Shown here one piece after another: positions 28,585 through 40,665 of a DNA stretch of 64,000 nucleotides. Below the pieces are notes generated by a model. It searched no databases. It was not told where the DNA came from and saw only the letters and a list, made by a program, of their open reading frames with translations. Numbering within the stretch: position 1 is the stretch's first letter; each line of letters begins with the position of its first letter. The DNA comes from Mimachlamys varia (taxonomy: Eukaryota > Mollusca > Bivalvia > Pectinida > Pectinidae), in the NCBI GenBank assembly GCA_947623455.1, contig OX392534.1, positions 40,367,426-40,431,425 on the forward strand, read 5' to 3'. The position numbers and the translations under genes are program-made.

Positions 28585-31500
28585 ATGAAGTTGTTGGGAA
28601 CCGTTGCTCTTGTGGCGCTGCTGTTGGTCACCCCAAACGATGGCAAACGATTACGGCGGAAAAAAAGTAAGTTAATTGTTTCAATGGATAAAATAGGGAA
28701 TATAATTTATTCCATGTGTTATGTTTATCGACAAGTGTATGAGCTTCTCGGGTTTCAAGTTGTCTGGAAAAATTGTAAGACCAGAACTTCTTTTTGGGAG
28801 GACTGTTCTTCCTACTATTTGTTCTCGCTTGTTCTTCCTTCTAGATATGCTCACTTATGTTAATTATTATGAATTATTATAACGTAAAAATGTTTTTGAT
28901 GTAATTTTGTTTTTCGTTTTTTTTTTTTTGTGTGTTTTGGAAAACCGACTTCTTATTATCTAACCTGTTTTTCCCCCTGTTATCCGGTTAAAGTATTCTT
29001 GGGGTTTTGTAGATTTACGGTGTTATTGATGATGTGTAAATTCATGAAGTGTTAATTTTGGTAGCTGATATTTAATATTGTATTGTTTTTTTATCCTATC
29101 TCGTTGTCTTGCAATTTTGTGGGTTTTTTTGTTGTGTTAGTAGACACAGCTATCGTTGACGAGGTTGCAGAACTAAAAGCCAGAGTAGATAAGCTGTCAG
29201 AACTAGTTCACAAGCTTGAGGAGCAGAGCCATGGTGTTCACATACATATAGGAAACGACTATCATGAACGCCATGGCGATCACGAAACCGGACACCATAC
29301 TGATAATGATCACCATGACGATGACCATGATACTGATACCCATGGTGACGACCATCATCACCATGGCGATGACAGCGACAGCACCCATACCGATGACAGC
29401 GATTCCACCAACACCGGAGATGACAGCGATACAACACACACTGGAGGTGACAGTGATACAACCAACACCGGAGGTGACAGTGATACAACCAACACCGGAG
29501 GTGACAGTGATACAACCAACACCGGAGGTGACACGGATTCCACCAACACCGGAGATGACAATCACGACAACCACCACCACAACGAGCATCATGATAGACA
29601 CCACCACGACGGACACCATCACAACAAACACCATGACGGACACAAACACAACCAACACCATGACGGACATCATCACAGCAAACACCATGACAACCATTAC
29701 CCAAATGCACATAACGTCTATGTCAACATGAAGCTTGAAGAGGGACACGGTCATTGCGAAGAACATTCAGAAGCGGTTCATGAGGAACACGGTAAGACGA
29801 ATAACTGTCAAAAAGTCCCCAAAGTGGCACTTCCCTTTTCGAATTGAACGATTACGTTACCCAAGTGACAATTAATTAATATATTTAAATATTTGTATTT
29901 GCTGAGACGATGGAATACACATTGTTACCTGTTTAAGTTGAAATATCGTATTATATTCTATCTTATCGTCGATTTATATTAACAGAAGTCCATGCCCATT
30001 GTGAGATGATGCCCAACATGCAAACTCCCGATCTCACTTATAAGATCAGGGGACATGTGGTGTTGAACCAGAAGGTAAGAAAGCACTTTTCTCTCATATC
30101 TCGCCATGTTGGATAGAGTTTGCCCATGTAAGAAAGCTATGCAAGAAAAATCTTTCTCTCATTTCTAGGTGTGTAATACTGGCCTGTCTAGGGCAATACA
30201 CCTATGATCGCTGTGGTTGTATTACACATCTACCCATGCAATACAGCCACCGCGTGACGTCACAATGGCGCAACAATGTCGTGACGTCATGAGTTCGGTA
30301 AAATCTGATGCCGAAAAAAGAAAAATGGCGACGTGATGAAATTAAAACCTTTCAAGATATTTTAACCGTGTACATTAGAAAGCTGGGATTATTTTTTCTG
30401 CGCAAACTACGTTTGCAAATATGGGGTATGCTCGATATCGCTGTATCATTTGTTTTCGTCAAAAAAATTCAAGGAAAAATTTGATATTTTCAAAATGGTG
30501 GCCAGTCAAAAGTATTTTCATGGTTTTTGAGCTTATTCAGGTAGTTGAAATGAGAGAAAAATACTCTTTCATGACCAAAGGTGTAAGATAGGGAAATTCC
30601 ACCCTCGGGATTTTCAAATTTGGCAAAACCCTCGGCAAAGCCTCGGGTTTTACCAAATTTGAAAACCCCTCGGGTGGAATTTCCCTATCTTACACCTCTG
30701 GTCATGAAAGAGTCTTATAATCTTACATAGCATTTCACGCGACGTGACGTCACAATGGCTCAGCAATGACATGACGTCACGAATACAGTAAACTCTGATG
30801 CCGGAAAGATAAAACGACCGCGTGATAAAATAAAAACCTTTCACAAAATTTTAACCATAAACACCAGGAAGAGGAGATTAATTATTTTGCGCAAACTTCG
30901 TTTGCAAATATAGCGTATGCTTAAACTCGCTGTCTAATTCGTTTTCGTCAAAAAAACTCAAGGAAACAGTTGAAATTTCAAAATGGTAGCCTGTTTAAAC
31001 ATATTTTCATGGTTTTTGAGCTTATTCGGGTAGTTGATATGAGAGAAAAAGACTCTTTCATTATGTGTGTATATAGGATAGGGATATTCCACCCGAGGGA
31101 TCACAAAATGTGGTAAAACCCTCGGCAAGCCTCGGGTTTCACCACATTTTGTGACCCCTCGGGTGGAATATCCCTATCCTACATACACGCATATGAAAGA
31201 GTCTTATAATATTTTCTCTAAGCTAGTTAGCAGTTCTGAAAGATGACGTAATACACACACACGCTGCACCTTTTAAACTCTGCAATAAATTCTGAATTCT
31301 GTCTTAGTATTAAATATCAGTAATAATGACAGCCATGCCATATTCAAATGTAAAATGTCACTATAAGATATTTGTTATTACTACATGAATGGATTTAAAA
31401 GCAATTATACTTTCTTAATGTAGGTTCAATCAATACAATATCGTTGAATACACAAATACTTATCGGGACTTTTCGTATCATTGCAGTCTTAAATATGATT

Positions 31501-34220
31501 ATATGCCTTTCCCAAAAGTGTTGTTATTCCCCTTGATAGGCCACAATGATGGATACAAAAGGGACTTCCCGGAAGTAATTTTGTGATGTTTTGGCGCCAT
31601 TTGACAATCGGATGACGTAATCCCCATATTGACGTCATGATTACATGGCGCAAATTGGTCTCAAAAACACTTCCCAATATAGTCATGATATGGCAAACAA
31701 GGGAGGTAACAACACTTTTGAGAAAGGCCAATACTATATGCAGACAATCAGGATGACATATTTACCCATCCCGGCCCATATTAGATGCTACATTCGATTA
31801 ATCAAGATGTATGTGTTTAAATAAGCTTAGTCGTTACTTTTTCATATTGTTATGACGGTAGCATTACAAGGTAACATAAAACCAATAACACTAGTATACT
31901 TATCACAACGACATCAGTGATACCTGGGCCCAGTTGGACGATAAGCTTAATCACTATTCAATTAATTATTAATTATTCTGTCAACAACCAAGGTATACTA
32001 CAAAACGTTTGCATGTAAATTGACCGTACTGGAATTTGATATTTGTAAATGTTTAATTAATAAAATAGTTTGTTTAAAAAAAAACATAAGACAATACCAA
32101 AGCGTCAACAAAACCATAATCCGAACTCAAAATCGATTAAACTAGGGGCAAATAGGAACAAAGGAAAGATTTACATGGAGACTCTCGTAAATGCACAAGA
32201 GAATGAGACCAGGTGTTCCGGAAGAGTAAGCGTCTTCTGCTTCATCAGCTTATTATACCAACACTTACTGTGTAAATCTTTTTCAGCCCCACTCAGATGA
32301 AGTAAGTCTCCACTACCACATGAGGAATCTGAAGCCAAGCATTAGTCACGCTATCCATATCCATGAAGGTGGGGACATGGAGCGGTGTTGTGATTCCCTG
32401 GGGAGTCACTACAATCCCACCAACAAACAACACGGAATTCCTGGCGACCCTGATAGGTAAATCGTGTTTATCATCGGTATAGCGTAGAACAAATAGATAT
32501 GTCAGAACCGGTTCGTTTTTTTTTTTTTGTTTTTTTTTTGCAAAATATCAAAAAAATGAAAATAAAAACTCAACTTTATGGCATATTTTATTCATACCCC
32601 GAAATGCGATATATGCTCATTACGAATTTATTTCAAGAAAAAGTACTTTTATGGTCTAATTACCGTGACAGTACCCTTTCTGATGCCAAACGTTCTTATT
32701 GCAATCGTTAAAACGTCTCACTGTTTTCCACCTATATTTACATACAGCTTCAAATCTCCAATACACTAGCTCTTAAAGTTGTTTACTTGTATATTTATTT
32801 ATTTCAGTCATATGGGCGACATTGGAAATATTGCTGGTGACGAAGAAGGATTATATATCGGCGAAAATACGATCCATGCGGATTTACATGAGCTCATCGG
32901 CCGATCCATTGTCGTAAGTAGTGTTAACCAAACAATGTTTACATGATTGTCACTCAATTTCCACCAATATATCTTCATTCTAGTCAGTAATATATCTTCA
33001 TTCTAGTCAGTAATACATCTTCATTCTAGTCAGTAATACATCTTCATTCTAGTCAGTAATACATCTTCATTCTTGTCAGTAATACATCTTCATCCTAGTC
33101 AGTAATACATCTTCATTCTAGTCAGTAATACATCTTCATTCTAGTCAGTAATACATCTTCATTCTAGTCAGTTATACATCTTCATTCTTGTCAGTTTTAC
33201 ATCTTCATCCTAGTCAGTTATACATCTTCATTCTAGTCAGTAATACATCTTCATTCTAGTCAGTAATACATCTTCATTCTAGTCAGTTATACATCTTTAT
33301 TCTAGTCAGTTATACATCTTCATTCTAGTCAGTTATACATCTTCATTCTAGTCAGTAATACATCTTCATTCTAGTCAGTAATACATCTTCATTCTAGTCA
33401 GTTATACATCTTCATTCTAGTCAGTAATACATCTTCATTCTAGTCAGTAATACCTCTTTATTCTAGTCAGTAATACATCTTCATTCTAGTCAGTAATACA
33501 TCTTCATCTTAGACAGTAATACATCTTCATCCTAGTCAGTAATACATCTTCATTCTAGTCAGTAATACATCTTCATCCTAGTCAGTAATACATCTTCATC
33601 ATAGTCAGTAATATATCTTCATTTTAGTCAGTAATACATCTTCATCCTAGTCAGTAATACATCTTCATTCTAGTCAGTAATATATCTTTCTTCAAATCAG
33701 TAATACATCTTCATCCAAGTCAGTAATACATCTTCATCCTAGTTAGCAATACATCTTAATTCTAGACCGTTTGACAGCGTCTGAATCTTTAAAAAACTAA
33801 ACGACATTGTTTCATTTGCCGAGGTAATGTAAAACGTTCATACAATGGTTTATTAGTAAATTAAATCATAAGTGTAAGCAAACAAGTAGTTGTTAACGGG
33901 ATATTTGAGGATACTGTCAATGCTAGTGCGTCAATAAAAGTCGCACGTGCCACCAAGATAGGGAATAAAGTTAACGACCGTTACAATACCTTGTATGTTC
34001 TTAATTCTTACATTAATTATAGATTCACCGAGACGTTGACACCGGCCATGGTACTCAGGGACCAAGACTAGCGTGCTGTGTTATAGGGCGAAGCCATGAT
34101 GCTCACCATGACAACCATGATACTGGTGATCAATCCAATCATGACGACCAGAACCAAGACAACACTGACCAGCAAGAAGACAACACTGACCAACAAGATA
34201 ACACTGACCAACAGGGATAA
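28585..34220 (+). CDS. Secreted His/Asp-rich protein with Cu/Zn superoxide dismutase domain (dominin/pernin-like)
   Basis: Exons 28585-28666, 29141-29791, 29986-30074, 32287-32456, 32808-32913, 34023-34220; phases agree, 431 residues. Signal peptide MKLLGTVALVALLLVTPNDG, a short heptad-like stretch (VAELKARVDKLSELVHKLEE), then a His/Asp/Thr-rich region with GGDSDTTNT repeats and HHDGHHH-type runs. The C-terminal SOD domain keeps all metal ligands by alignment with SOD1: HIH (H46, H48), SHYNP (H63), KQHG (H71), SHMGD (H80, D83) and VIHRD (H120), plus both disulfide cysteines (RCCDS, LACCVIG) and the active-site Arg (GPRLACC). A DNTDQQ-repeat tail follows. Bivalve haemolymph proteins such as pernin and dominin/cavortin share a SOD fold and metal binding; whether this one dismutates superoxide or mainly binds metal is open. 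Exon 2 begins at TAGTAG, a tandem acceptor. Confidence 0.9.
29404..29560 (+). repeat. Coding minisatellite (27-bp, 9-residue unit) in the His-rich region
   Basis: In-frame copies of GGAGGTGACAGTGATACAAC plus CAACACC encode GGDSDTTNT about four times, with degenerate DDSDSTHT-like copies before them. Copies are nearly identical, so length polymorphism between alleles is likely. Confidence 0.85.
30230..31205. mobile_element. Tandemly duplicated repeat with two palindromic (foldback) modules
   Basis: About 330 bp starting GCGTGACGTCACAATGGC is present twice (about 30243-30563 and 30742-31052) with clear divergence. Each copy is followed by a near-perfect hairpin: 30564-30712 (arms GGGAAATTCCACCCTCGGG and CTCGGGTGGAATTTCCC) and 31053-31201. 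Both hairpins match the one at 20520-20668. All lie in SOD intron 3 (30075-32286). Confidence 0.75.
32080..32250. repeat. Dispersed repeat family (AATACCAAAGCGTCAACAAA), five fragments
   Basis: This segment is related, in the opposite direction, to 35425-35595, 36030-36195 and 37935-38110, and in the same direction to about 23645-23730. All share CCAAAGCGTCAACAAAACC and AACTCAAAATCGA. Together they are decayed copies of one element, perhaps the end of the retroelement whose RT relic lies at 24830; that link is inference. Confidence 0.6.
32965..33770 (+). repeat. 23-bp minisatellite in SOD intron 5, about 35 copies
   Basis: Unit TCAGTAATACATCTTCATTC plus TAG, with single-base variants. It starts about 50 bp after the exon 32808-32913 but is not copied from that exon, unlike the copine arrays. 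Confidence 0.9.
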
Positions 34221-34437
34221 CATGGAACCCAAACATGACCACTTTTCATCAGACTTTTACTCGAACAGAATTCACCTTTTAATGTGTTACATACAAAAAT
34301 ATGCATAATTGGAAGTGTCACGAAAGAATCATATATCTGACTTTCAAATGTTAATTGATTATACGATATTGTATTAAATTGATCAATATTTTACTGATTT
34401 TATTTTGAAATTGTCGTCATTATTATTATCTATCATT

Positions 34438-35292
34438 TTTGTGTCGCCTGAAAAGGCGACATATATAACGGGATCACTATGTCGGCGTCGGCGTCGGCGT
34501 CTGCACCAACAGTTTCCGTGCGATAACTTGAGTTTCCTTGAGCCAATCAAAATCAAACTTCATGCAGTGCTTCCTTACCATAAGTGCTCGCCAGTCATTG
34601 CTTTTCGGGGTCAAAAGTCAAGGTCACTGTTGCTATAAATAGAAAATTGGTTTCCGTGCGATAACTTGAGTTTCCTTGGGCCAATCAACGCAAACTCCAT
34701 ACAGTGCTTCCTTACCAAAAGTGCTCGCTTGGGATTGCTTTTTATGGTCAAAGGTCAAGGTCACTGTTGCTATAAATAGAAAATCTGTTTCCGTGCGATA
34801 ACTTGAGTTTCCTTGGGCCAATGAAACTCAAACTTCATACAGTGCTTCTTTACCAAACGTTCTTGCTTGGGATTGCTTTTCAGGGTCGAAGGTCAAAGGT
34901 CAAAGACAACACTGACCAGCAAGAAGACAACACTGACCAACAAGATAACACTGACCAACAGGGATAACATGGAACCCAAACATGACCACTTTTCATCAGA
35001 CTTTTACTCGAACAGAATTCACCTTGCTTTTAACGTGTTACATACAAAAATATGCATAATTGGAAACAAGGTCACTGTTGCTATAAATAGAAATTCTGTT
35101 TCTGTGCGATATAACTTGAGTTTCCTTGGGCCAATTAACCTCTAACTTCTTGCAATGCTTCATTACCAAAAGTTCTTGCTTGGGATTGCTTTTCAGAGTC
35201 GAAAGGTCAAGTTCACAAAACATATCCATAGCTAGCTCCTAAAAGCTTATCTCCCAACTTGCTGCGCAGGCGACACATCCACCTCCGTGGAA
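34438..35292. mobile_element. Dispersed element with GTGTCGCCT / AGGCGACAC ends
   Basis: Begins GTGTCGCCTGAAAAGGCGAC and ends near GCAGGCGACACATCCACCTC, short inverted termini. Inside are four copies of a roughly 140-bp unit (GTTTCCGTGCGATAACTTGA ... AAGGTCACTGTTGCTATAAA). It is interrupted by a 162-bp copy of the SOD gene 3' end. A more decayed relative lies at about 36728-37240. Confidence 0.65.
34904..35065 (+). pseudogene. Duplicated 3' end of the SOD-like gene
   Basis: Near-identical to about 34155-34314: the end of the last coding exon (encoding the DNTDQQ repeats and stop) plus about 95 bp of 3' flank, ending ATGCATAATTGGAA. It sits inside the 140-bp repeats of the element at 34438-35292, which resume immediately afterwards. 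Too short to be functional. Confidence 0.85.
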
Positions 35293-37440
35293 TTCTTGTA
35301 TTTCTTGAAAAATATTTCAAAATTGCAAATCGGTGGGTGGTAAGTGGCACGAAGTCTTCCGGATATTGTCAGTTTATAGGACTTTTTATATGTTATTTAA
35401 AAACTTGAAGCATAGGACTACCTTTGTCGTCGATGAAGCAGAATACGCTTACTCTTCCGGAAACACCTGGTCTTATTCTCTGGTGCTTTTTTGAAAATCT
35501 CAATGTAAATATTTCCTTTGTTCCTATTTTGCCTCTAGTTTAATCGATTTTGAGTCGGATTATGGTTTTGTTGACGCTTTGGTATTCTCTTTTTTTTGAC
35601 GGTTTTTTCCCATGGGAAAGCCAACAGTCTGCTGGAAAATCTTTCCTCCAAACTCAACGAAATATTGTTAAACTTGAATCCATTCATTCTTCACAGGCAT
35701 GTTGCAAGATGCACTTGTATCATCGTACGCCTTTTGTTGGAAAAAAAGCTCTGATAACGAAAGATCAAAACTGATCTTAAGCTTTCCTTTTTTCATCAGT
35801 TACATCACCGCGTTAAATTTCGCTTGTAATTTGTTATACTTGGGCTCTCAATATCGTAATTTTCGCGATTGATGTCGGCTGCTGACGAACAAAGTTACAA
35901 CACGTGGATTAGAAAAATTCCTGTATCCTTGTATGATATGAAGATTAAGCTTGATAGTATGCTTTCTTGTTTTTAAGAATGCATCCCTTCTCACATTGAG
36001 GACGTGATATATATAGATTGAAATGGTGGGTATCGCCGATGAAACGTATTGTTCCAGAAAAACTGGTCTTATTCCCTTCTACTTTTTCAATGGTATCTTT
36101 ATAAATATTTCTTTTGTTCATATTTTACCCCTTGTTTAATTGAATTTGATTTCGGAAAATGGATTGTTGACGCTTAGGTATACTCTGAATTTTGTTATCC
36201 CTCCGATGTCAAGCCTAATCAGACTTTAGTAAACTAACATCCGATTATATATGTGAATCCATAATATAACGTGTTTTTTTAACCATACATTTGGTGTCCC
36301 TAATATCTCCAAAACAGAATAGTTCTTCAAAAGTTACATTAGCTAGTCTTCTGTCTTGATCATGCATTTAAGTCTAGACGGTCCATAATAAATTGGCTCA
36401 ACGTTCCTTATACATAACAGATTCAGCAGGAGGATTGATGAACTCTGACGACAGAGGAAATGTGACTTTAGATAACTGTTTTCTTTTCAATTCTAGACGA
36501 TCCTCCATAATTTCTTCGCATTTCATTCAGAAACTGAACTTTAAAGTTGACTTGTGATAAACAAAATCAGATACGATGTAATGAAAAGCCATTGTCTCGA
36601 AGTAATGGAAATATCCCAATACTGAAATTGATAGTTTCGTGTATTTGTGAAGAGTACATCTAAATTTACTAGAATCTTGATTGAACATCAATGCTCTCTA
36701 TGCTACCACAACACGTTTTGTGTTGCATGAAAATGTGACATATATGAGTCACTTTTTCGAAGTCGGTTGAGTGGTCTACATATAGGTTTCCCTGCGATAA
36801 CTGTAGTTCGCTCAGGGCTATCAAACCAAAACTTCATGCAGTGTTTCCTTATTGACAGTCCTTGTTAAGGATTGCTCTTCCGGTATAAAGATAAAAGATC
36901 AAAGTCACTGTTCCTATTATTAGAACCCTATCCAAACAAAGGTTTCCTTGCTAAAACATTTGAGATACTTTGAGCTTATCAAACCCAAACTTCACACATC
37001 CTTTTTGAAAGCCCTTGCTTGGGATAGCTCTCCAGGTATAAAGATAACAGACCAAGGTCATTGTTACAATAAAAAGAACCCATATCCAAACAAAGGTTCA
37101 ATTACTTTGAGATCCATTGGGCCTATCACAACCAAATTTTATACAGTGCTTCGTTACTGAAAACCCTTGCTTTTCAGGTTTGAAGGACATAAAACCTACG
37201 TCCGAGCAAACTTTCCGTGCAATAACTAGAGATCTATTGGGCCTCCGAGATTGATGTTATTATGCTCCTGTCATGAAATGACCAGGACATATAGTGTTAC
37301 CTACTTCTATAACATAAGCAGTCGCTGGTCCGCTTCTCTTCTGTCAGATTTGTTTTTCTAAATGCGTTACATGCCGCTTATAAATCATATTTCGCCGAGT
37401 AAATCTCCAACACTTGAAGGAAGTGCTGCCCTTGACTGCC

Positions 37441-37790
37441 CTGCATGTAGAGTGTAAGAACTGTACCTGATGCCGCCACTGAATGATTCGTAAGAGGCGA
37501 CTTAATCTGGGATCTTATGTTTTCTCTTCTTTCTATACAACTTTATCATTCCTAATGTCTCCCTTGACACTTCCTCACGTTTAGCCTTTAGTTGAGTTTT
37601 TGCACCTGTGAGGAAGGCTCGGGGTTCTGCCTTCTTGCCGACACATACCAGAATCTCAAAATAATTGTAGTTATTACATACTCAGCGTTATGGTAGTAAA
37701 ACGACTGGTTCACCCGTTATCAGTATAATGTAACCAGTTGAGGTGTTCTGCTGGGGGCCTTCGGCAGTATACTTCAGCGTAATAACTTTA
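37441..37790. mobile_element. Dispersed repeat, copy 1 (TAAGAGGCGACT family)
   Basis: Shares with 44927-45290 the segments AGAGGCGACT, AATGTCTCCCTTGACACT, TTCTGCTGGGGGCCTTCGGC and AGTATACTTCAG. No coding capacity; class unknown. Confidence 0.6.
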
Positions 37791-38424
37791 CATTGCTGCA
37801 AGTAGGCTTACCAGAATGCCATCCGTAAATGGTCATAGTTGTATGACGTAAAAACCAAAACCTTTACCTTCATTCTGTCATTTTCTCTCTTGATGTTTAC
37901 TTAGATGTGACCACACTTTACATTGCAGGTGCTGTCAATGAAGTTGAAGACGCTTACTCTTCCAGAATACCTGGCCCTATTCTCTTGTACTTGTTCAAGA
38001 ATCTCCTTATAAGATTGTCTTTTATCAAATTTTTCAATTTTTGCCCCTTGCTTTATCGATTTTGAGTTCAGATTGTGGTTTTATTGACGCTTCGGTATTC
38101 TCTAACTTTTTGTGTCAATCCGTCACGATTTTGTTTCCGCTCATTTATTCTTTAATGTATTCTTTGTATGATACATACTGTTTCGAAGGTGCATTATGTT
38201 TTTACATTGATTTGGCATTTGGTATGAATTGTAAAATGACAAGATACAGGTTCTGACTTGGTGAAGGTCCCCTATTTTTCCTCCTTTAACAATTGCTTTG
38301 AGGACTTTAATAACGTTTCGCAAAAAATGGTAAGACTTAAATTGGAGAGCCTTATTTAACCTCAGTTTTAAGATATTTTCGCGTAAGTACATCTATCTCG
38401 TAAGCGAGCCACGGAAGTCGCTGC

Positions 38425-38480
38425 TGTAACGTGCAGGCGGTCACCCATCCAACTACTGACCACGCTCACCGTTGCTTAAC
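38425..38480 (-). repeat. 5S rRNA-derived segment in the LTR (second copy at 38707-38762)
   Basis: On the - strand it reads AGTTAAGCAACGGTGAGCGT, then GGTCAGTAGTTGGATGGGTGACCGCCTG. This follows the 3' half of 5S rRNA with its internal pol III control regions. The 5' half of 5S is not recognisable, so it is not a functional 5S gene. Confidence 0.75.
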
Positions 38481-38859
38481 TAGCGTGAACGGGTCCCCGG
38501 GTTATACCGCATGACTGAAAAAGCTAGCTTGCCAGTTAGGCAGTATTTCCCCCTCATATACCTAGCTGGACATTACATTATTCCCCCCTCCGAGAAGTCT
38601 CGTCCCGAGACTTGGCCTGGGAATCCGTAGGTTCTTCTCTGTGTATCAATGCACCTTCCCAAACCACCGGGAACTGGCCTTACATGATCCCACCGCTGCC
38701 ACCAAATGTAACGTGCAGGCGGTCACCCATCCAACTACTGACCACGCTCACCGTTGCTTAACTAGCGTGAACGGGTCCCCGGGTTATACCGCATGACTGA
38801 AAAAGCTAGCTTGCCAGTTAGGCAGTATTTCCCCCTCATATACCTAGCTGGACATTACA
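38425..38859 (-). mobile_element. TRIM: mini LTR retrotransposon with 5S rRNA-like LTRs
   Basis: Two direct repeats of 153 bp (38425-38577 and 38707-38859) appear base-for-base identical, begin TG and end CA (TGTAACG...ATTACA), and enclose 129 bp. The flanking 4-bp duplication CTGC is at 38421-38424 and 38860-38863. Read on the - strand, the internal part begins TTTGGTGGCAGCGGTGGGAT, a tRNA primer-site-like sequence, and ends with the purine tract GGAGGGGGGAATAA just before the 3' LTR. No protein is encoded. Each LTR on the - strand contains AGTTAAGCAACG and TTGGATGGGTGACCGCCTG, matching the A-box and C-box regions of molluscan 5S rRNA. Identical LTRs imply recent insertion. Confidence 0.85.
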
Positions 38860-39719
38860 CTGCTAAAGAGAGGTTCCGAACAACAGTAGACTTATGGAAA
38901 AGCCATAAAGGTCTCGATTTTCGTTTTTGCGCCAAAATACAAACTACGTTTTTGCGTCAAGTTAAAAACTTTTGTTTTAAATGATTTCCGACGATGGTAG
39001 CATCGGATTCCACTACCAAACACCCAACGATTGTTTCATAGTAAGATAAACTTAAGTCGTTTGTATATTAATGAATAATGAAATATTTTAACATTTTAGT
39101 AATCTCCCCAGAGACGTTAGCAGTGACTTCCCTCACAAGTAATTCCTATATCGAAGATTTCGGGGGTTTTACGACCCCGCGCTCGCAACCGACAAATAAA
39201 AGTGTGGGTCATTATAGCTTCTTAGAAAGGGAAATATATAGGGAATGGATGGAAGCTGTTCGTTTTTCTCTATTATGAACGGAAAGTAAGTTTTTTGGAC
39301 CTTTTTTAACGTGGTCGAGGTATTTCCTGCCACTAAGTTGCATACCTTCTCTTTTCTCAGTGTCTGATTTTTTGTGAAATTTAACCGCTTGACGTATCAA
39401 GTTGAAATTTGGCAATTATTTTCATTAAGGTTTTAGATGATAAATAACATAAAAAGAAAATTGGAAAATATTGATTTAATTTTTTTTTTAATTTTTCAAA
39501 TTTCGCTTTATTCTATATATTATATATATGTGGTTATTCTCCTGGCCACAAGTGTCTGTGTGTCGAATGAGGAAACGCACAATTTATTTCTTAAATAAGT
39601 ATGTATACAACATGTACACAGAAACCGCGATCATTTCTTTATTGGTACATAGAAGTAATGAAAGTAGTGATAAAAATATTCAAGGTCTCTACACATCGAG
39701 AATGTTTATGTGAACCAAT

Positions 39720-40340
39720 ACAGAATTAAGTGGTATTAAAATGTTCCCAACAGTGAAACAATACAGATTTTAGTGTTACATGTATTGCAATGTTCCAAAC
39801 AGTGAAACAATACAGACTTTAATGATATATGTATTAAAATGTTCCAAACAGTGAACCAATACAGATTTTATTCCTACATGTAATACGAAGTTCTGAACAG
39901 TGAACCAATACAGATTTTAATGATATATGTATTAAAATGTTCCAAACAGTGAACCAATACAGATTTTAGTAATACATGTAATACATTTTCATTAAGGTTT
40001 TTAATGATTAATAACATAAAAAGAAAATTGGAAAATTTTGTTTTTATATTTTTTTTTTTGTAATACGAAGTAACAATGTTCCAAACGGTGAACCAACACA
40101 GATTTTAGTGATACATGTATTACAATGTCCAAAACAGTGAACTAATACAGATTTTAGTGATACATGTTGTTCAATGCTCCAAACAGTGAATCAATACAGA
40201 TGTTAGTGATACATGTATTACACTGTTCCCAGTGGACCAATACAGATTTTCGTGATACATGTACATGTATTATACTGTTCCAAACAGTGAAACAATGCAG
40301 ATTTTGGTGATTCATAGGGCACAAACGTAAGAACAGTGTC
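39720..40340 (+). repeat. 49-bp minisatellite, about 11 degenerate copies
   Basis: Unit ACAGTGAACCAATACAGATT, then TTAGTGATACATGTATTACAATGTTCCAA. It is interrupted at about 39986-40065 by an AT-rich segment (TTTCATTAAGGTTTT ... AAAAAGAAAATTGGAAAAT) that also occurs at 39419-39495. Confidence 0.8.
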
Positions 40341-40665
40341 ATGTCGGTTTTTGACCTCGCTATTACATTTCTGAAGCATTACAACACGTCCATTCAATGA
40401 ACAAGGATAGCACAGGAACGTTGAGGTAAAGTTCATTAGAGTTAAAAAAAAGAGCCACAAGCACATGCTCATTTTGTAAGTTTAAAGACAGATAACAGAA
40501 GATGTATATTCTTAATGTAACAATATGTTTGAATTGCTCCTGTTAATATGACTCCATAAATCACTAAACTGGAATGATGCGAATATCAAATTTGGCATTA
40601 GAATGTGACATGTGACAATTTACAGTCCTGTATGTAATTATAGCAAGATCAACTACAAGAGGCTT

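Noticed and set aside
29150..29766. Open frames on the - strand and in other + frames over the His-rich exon
   Set aside because: They mirror the low-complexity coding repeat; only the + frame joins in phase with SOD exons carrying conserved ligands.
38425..38480. A functional 5S rRNA gene
   Set aside because: Only the 3' half is recognisable, it is present identically in both LTRs of a mini retroelement, and no pol III T-run follows closely.
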